Below, piece by piece: positions 59,251-64,000 of a stretch of DNA of 64,000 bases. The notes beneath the pieces are model-generated. The model was not told the origin of the DNA. It saw only the letters and a list, made by a program, of their open reading frames with translations, and searched no databases. This stretch comes from Lepturacanthus savala (Eukaryota; Chordata; Actinopteri; Scombriformes; Trichiuridae). The translations under genes and the position numbers were made by a program. Location of the stretch: the NCBI GenBank assembly GCA_030544235.1, contig CM060478.1:25011227-25075226 (forward strand). The letters are read 5' to 3'. Every line of letters starts with the position of its first letter. Positions within the stretch are counted from its first letter, which is position 1.

Positions 59251-59541
59251 ATTCATTCATTCATCTTCTATACCCGCTTATTCCTCATTAGGGTCACATG
59301 GTCTGCTGGAGCCAATCCCAGCACATTACAGGTGAGAGGCAGGACACACCCCAGCTGGTCACCAGTCATGGAGCACACACACCATTCACTCACACACTCA
59401 CACCTACGTCTCCAATTAAACTCAACATGTCTTTGTGGGAGGCAGCCGGAGAAGCTGGTGAAAACCTACACAGACACAGGGAGAACATGAAACCTTCTTG
59501 CTGTGAGGCAACAGTGCTAAACCCTGCACCACCATCGCCCT
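59251..59541 (-). mobile_element. SINE copy
   Basis: (ATTC)n tail at the left end, then CTTATTCCTCATTAGGGTCA, CTGGAGCCAATCCCAGC and CACAGGGAGAACATG. It ends in the tRNA-like head (TTGCTGTGAGGCAACAGTGC, CTGCACCACCATCGCCC). Parts including the B box are deleted compared with the copy at 13592. Confidence 0.75.
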
Positions 59542-60762
59542 GCTTATAAACATAAAAGGCTAAATAAAAATCCTTTACCCAAAAAGTATAGTGTTCAGTG
59601 GTTTACAACCTGCAGGTGGAGACTCTAGCAGGACCTGAGACTTCTGGTCTTTAACTGTTCAAACTGAACAGGTCTTTACACTGTGTGTAGGAATCAGACA
59701 AACTTTATTCATCAAATGAATCAGGGAAATCATAAAACTTTATTTGTAGAATAACTTTCATTCATCAAAATGTAATGCAAAGTGCTTTTCAGAATAAAAA
59801 CAAGATATAAACAACAACAATAGACCAACCAGCGAAACTCAGAGACCGAAATAAAAAGCTATTTTAATGAATGAATGAATGGGGACTTTTGATATGAAGT
59901 GAATATGTGATATGTGATGCTTCTAGTTCATAGTAACATGTATTGATGTAACATGTGCTGATGTAAGGTACGTATTTAACATACAGATGTAACATATTTT
60001 CTATGTTACATCTAAAAAAGTTTGAATAGATCTTTTCCAAAAAATTCAAATATTATGGTAAAGTTAGTTTTTATACATAAATCCTTTTCAAAAGTGAAAC
60101 TTTCATAGGTTATAATTTCAATAGATTTCATGATTTCATAATTTCATAGATTACAGCTTCACTGAGGGAACCTCCCAAAGGGATCAATAGGGTCCTATCT
60201 AATCTAATTTACACACTAAATAAAATAGGTATATGCGATTGTAATGTTTGTAAAGGGCCTGTATGTCCAGTCTGATGTAGAATCAGTGGGGACAGTGGCT
60301 GTTTTAAATGTTAATGTCCTGTAGCCATGTGACTCAGACACTAGCACAGATGCTATACTATGCTAATGATGCTGCTATGCTAACGCTGTCGGCCAATAAG
60401 CATCAGAGCTGGTTTCTACTCACATGTTTATTCTTCCACATCATTAAGCTCAGTCTCATGTTGATTCCTGCTTTTCATTTCCCAATGTGTCTGTGTAAGG
60501 GTGTCATTCCACCTGTGGGCTTTGATGTGGATGAGTAGTGTGTGTGTGTGTGTGTGTGTGTGTGTTGAAGTAAGTATAAGTGGAACTCTCAGGGTCAAAG
60601 GTTAATCATTAACTATTTAATATAGTCTTAAACCGAATCGCTGCACATTCAAGAACATTTTTTCGTTATTTTGCTGTTGATTTAATATCAGCAAACAAAT
60701 TAGATATTTTGTGTGTGTGTGTTTTGTTGGTTTGTTTTCTTATGTTAAAAATGATTAGTAGT
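59542..60762. other. No gene recognised; short (GT)n at 60540-60564
   Basis: AT-rich sequence with one short microsatellite and no supported gene. Confidence 0.45.
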
Positions 60763-60830
60763 TTGGTTCATTAAATGGTGTAAAAGCTGAAGATTCAACC
60801 TAAAATGTCTTTTTTGTCCAGACCAACAGT

Positions 60831-60874
<44 letters not shown>

Positions 60875-60900
60875 CACACACACGCGCACACACACACACA
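60763..60900 (+). repeat. MITE family B fragment joined to (CA)n
   Basis: GTTCATTAAATGGTGTAAAA and CAACCTAAAATGTC, then GTCCAGACCAACAGTCC, run straight into an (AC)n tract (60834-60900) at the point where the family normally continues ACAACCCAAAG. Confidence 0.7.
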
Positions 60901-61034
60901 AGCAGCTATGTGAAATGCTCTGCATGTCTTTGGTTGATTTGCAGCATGACAACATGTGTATTGATGTCTTCTCTCTGTGGTTTTGTTTATTGCTGCAACA
61001 AGACTTGATGTTAGTGAAGGAAACAGGAAACAGC

Positions 61035-61760
61035 TGTTTACTGACTGGACCAGTGTATTTACTGACTGGACCAGTGTATTTACTGACTGGACCAGTGTAT
61101 TTACTGACTGGACCAGTGTTTACTGACTGGACCAGTGTATTTACTGACTGGACCAGTGTTTACTGACTGGACCAGTGTTTACTGACTGGACCAGTGTATT
61201 TACTGACTGGACCAGTGTATTTACTGACTGGACCAGTATTTACTGACTGGACCAGTGTATTTACTGACTGGACCAGTGTTTACTGACTGGACCAGTGTAT
61301 TTACTGACTGGTCCAGTGTATTTACTGACTGGACCAGTGTTTACTGACTGGACCAGTATTTACTGACTGGACCAGTTTTTACTGAATTGACCAGTGTTTA
61401 CTAACTGGTCCAGTGTGTTTACTGGCTGGTCCAGTATTTACTGACTGGTCCAGTGTGTTTACTGACTGGTCCAGTGTGTTTACTGGCTGGTCCAGTATTT
61501 ACTGGCTGGACCAGTGTGTTTACTGACTGGTCCAGTGTGTTTACTGACTGGACCAGTTTTTACTGACTGGTCCAGTGTGTTTACTGACTGGTCCAGTGTG
61601 TTTACTGACTAGTCCAGTATTTACTGACTAGTCCAGTATTTACTGACTGGTCCAGTATTTACTGACTGGTCCAGTGTATTTACTGACTGGTCCAGTGTGT
61701 TTACTGACTGGTTCAGTGTATTTACTGACTGGTCCAGTGTGTTTACTGACTGGTCCAGTA
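61035..61760. repeat. 19-22-bp minisatellite built on CTGGWCCAG
   Basis: About 35 copies of TTTACTGACTGGACCAGTG with variable spacing. In roughly the first half the core is mostly CTGGACCAG. In the second half it is mostly CTGGTCCAG, the same odd-length palindrome with the central base switched. Confidence 0.95.
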
Positions 61761-61800
61761 TGTTAAACCAATAAAAAAATGTAAAAAAAAAAAAAAAAAA

Positions 61801-62505
61801 ACTTGAAACTTACCTGCCAAAGAAATAAAATAATAAACATGATACAACTCAATATTGGACTAATTGTACCAGAAACAAGATATCTTAACTTGTTAAGATT
61901 TCATTTTTTGCAGTGTAGAGATATAATAAGAAGAAACAAAAACCAATTGTCTGTTATGAAGAAGAAGCAGCACCTCCTACTGATGTAGTCCTGCTCCTTC
62001 TCATTAAAACTCCATGAATATGTATATTTGCATCTTTACAAACAAAATAAATTGCCTGTTAAAACAGTCCTGTCCTCCCTGGTCCATATTTTCAACTGCT
62101 TCATGCTTCCAATTAAATGTTAATATATATATATACATGTTAATTACTGATATAATGACACTGATTTTTCAGTTGTTTGATTTATTCAAACAGATTAAAC
62201 TTCAACAAAAGAAAATCAATATAATGATTGAATGTTATGATTATTAATTGTATTATTTATAATAATAATGACAATTTCATGCTTGAAAGGGTGTAGGAAA
62301 AATTTTTACTCATCTATTAAAAACTTGAATTATCGTCCCTTTTTTGTCTTCCTTTCTTTTCTTTTTTATTTATTTTATTTATTCCTTTTAGTTACAAAAC
62401 AGAAGATGATAATCACCATGTTCATCATTAAACTGTGGAACAGTCTCCACATGTAGTCTCCACATTAAAAACAGGTAAAAACACAATATACTGACTGGAA
62501 AATCC
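61801..62505. other. No gene recognised
   Basis: AT-rich sequence after a poly-A run (about 61782-61800) with short unsupported ORFs. Confidence 0.45.
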
Positions 62506-62527
62506 GGGGGGGGGGGGGGGGGGGGGG
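62506..62527 (+). repeat. Poly-G run (22 bp)
   Basis: Uninterrupted G homopolymer. It could fold as a quadruplex, and its length is prone to assembly error. Confidence 0.9.
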
Positions 62528-63704
62528 TCCTCACATTCAGCAGTTTCTCATGTTAAAGCCATTTGTGTAAATGTCAATTAATAATTTTAATTAACACTTA
62601 AAGCAATCTTAATTATTATTTTTAATTAATTAAAATGGTATGTTAAATCTGAAGTAATTACTGTTACTAGTGTTTATTCTAGTTTTTGTTAATGTTGAAA
62701 TTGTGACTATGATTGGCATATTTACTATTATTATTATTATTATTATTATTGGCATTTATGCTCTTGATATGAATAAAATGACATTATTATTTGTACATTG
62801 ATCTCAGTGATAGAGGATTAAATGTTTATATTTGGCTGCACTGACCAGAATCCGCCACTAGAGGGCAGTAGTGATGCATAATAAGCTGCTGCAGCTTTAT
62901 GGAAAAAGAAGAGGAAAGGTTCAGGTCAGCAGGTGGAAGGGGAACACATGGGGACCTCAGACCCTCATCAGACCCTCAGATCCTCCTCAGATCCTCCTCA
63001 GACCCTGTTAAATCACAGCATTATATCTCCTCTGTCCCTCCTCCATTCTTCCTCCTTTCAGCAGCAAACATGGCACAGACACGTTATTACTCTGTTCATT
63101 TACAATCCTCAAAAAAGAAAAAAAAAAAAACACAAATTACCAATCCACAGCTCAATCCGCGTGGCGGCCCTAAGTGTCTGTGACCTCAGGTCCCGGGTTC
63201 TTCTTTTGTGCAGAAGGGACTTTACCTCCGAACCTATTTGAAGTCATTGTGTACTAGACCTCATCTCAACAAGCAGCAGCAGTTCACAACTACCTGTAAC
63301 AGCAGCAGCATGAAAGAGGAACCTGAGAGTCTGCCTCCATGAATGACAATACGGCCGTTTCCCAGTCCTGGCCCTGTGTTTGGTCCCTGTGATCCACCAT
63401 GAAGGCTCTTTACGGTCACTAATACACGAAACTCAACAATAGCAGCGTGGGACGGGACTGGCCAAGCTGTAACTAGAGTCAGGGTGTAAAAACACAATCA
63501 GGTCTTTGGGTTTTGGCTGAATGGCGGCTTGATTGGGTGTTAATAGTTTCTCTGGTTTCCCGGAGCTGCAGCTTCAGCTGTGATTTGTTGATTAGATGCT
63601 GAGGAAGAGCTTTAAACTCAGCTTCCACTTATAGATAATATATAATAAACACAGCTCAACACAAATACTTTGTTACTCTGTTTAAGTAGAAATGTTGTGC
63701 ATTA
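62528..63704. other. Mostly unique sequence, no gene recognised
   Basis: Short ORFs lack domains. A CTCF-like motif lies at 62855, and a GC-richer patch follows at about 63140-63560. Confidence 0.4.
62855..62868 (+). promoter_or_regulatory. CTCF-like motif
   Basis: CCACTAGAGGGCAG fits the CTCF core consensus and has the same orientation as the motif at 17561. The two lie on either side of the transporter gene. Motif only. Confidence 0.45.
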
Positions 63705-64000
63705 GGGTCAGTGACAAAACTGTCATGTGATGTAAGCCTAAAAACAGCTTAGAAAAGCTTAAAACACATTATATAAACTAGTTTTATATTCTAGGTGAAT
63801 TAAATATTTAAAATGTATCATTCTTTTTCAGTTACACCATTTTGGTGTCAAAAAAATCACAGAAAATCAACAAATTTTTTATAAAGAAAAATGATACAAA
63901 CAGAAAAATGGAAACCAACATGAACACAATGTACATTTATAGAGACCTGATGAATGTTTCTTAAAACTCGATTTTAAAAAGATTTTGACTTTCTCATCTT
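63705..64000 (+). mobile_element. Dispersed repeat family C, cut by the window end
   Basis: Starts GGGTCAGTGACAAAACTGTC and follows the family through TTTTATATTCTAGGTGAATT and AACATGAACACAATGTACAT to GACTTTCTCATCTT. The expected end (TTAGTCACTGACCC) would lie beyond the window. Confidence 0.7.

Overview
The window looks like nuclear DNA of a teleost fish, probably a percomorph. It is AT-rich and crowded with (CA)n/(GT)n microsatellites. It also holds fish-type retroelements (Rex3, L2-type and L1-type LINEs, a tRNA-derived SINE) and DNA-transposon MITEs. Only one host protein-coding gene can be supported. It is a spliced 12-exon class II facilitative hexose/urate transporter (GLUT) gene on the + strand, coding from 20920 to 45529. 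The exons join in consistent phase to a 522-residue protein that most resembles the fish-specific slc2a15 group, close to slc2a9. In medaka, slc2a15b is known for a role in pigment cells. 

Layout. Positions 1-20000 lie upstream of the gene and are made of transposon relics: LINE 3' fragments, a hAT-like MITE with a perfect 8-bp target duplication, an L1 remnant apparently split by an L2-type LINE (2353-7830), a TTAA-flanked piggyBac-like MITE, a SINE with a 13-bp target duplication, and a 1.4-kb array of a 21-bp unit that grows out of a LINE 3' end. One GC-richer non-repetitive stretch (about 11296-11760) stands out as a possible conserved non-coding element. Positions 20920-45640 hold the transporter gene and its introns. 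Several introns carry tandem repeats right against splice sites. Intron 8 is almost wholly a 34-bp minisatellite interrupted by a 2.9-kb 5'-truncated Rex3 retrotransposon with an open reading frame. Intron 9 takes its donor from a (GT)n tract and then carries about ten consensus-like donor sequences in a 12-bp repeat. Positions 45662-52800 are intergenic with little recognisable. Positions 52828-57095 are a 4.3-kb (CCA/CAT)-type minisatellite that switches strand twice and so forms a very large inverted repeat. This is followed by a TTAA-flanked piggyBac relic (57305-58453) that holds a decayed transposase C-terminus and its own 38-bp minisatellite. The last 5.5 kb contain a SINE, a 19-22-bp array built around CTGGWCCAG, a 22-G run, a CTCF-like motif and a repeat running off the window end. 

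No bacterial-type operon, CRISPR array, tRNA or rRNA gene was seen. The many long ORFs in His/Pro-, Cys/Val- or Ser/Leu-rich form are products of tandem repeats and are not treated as genes.
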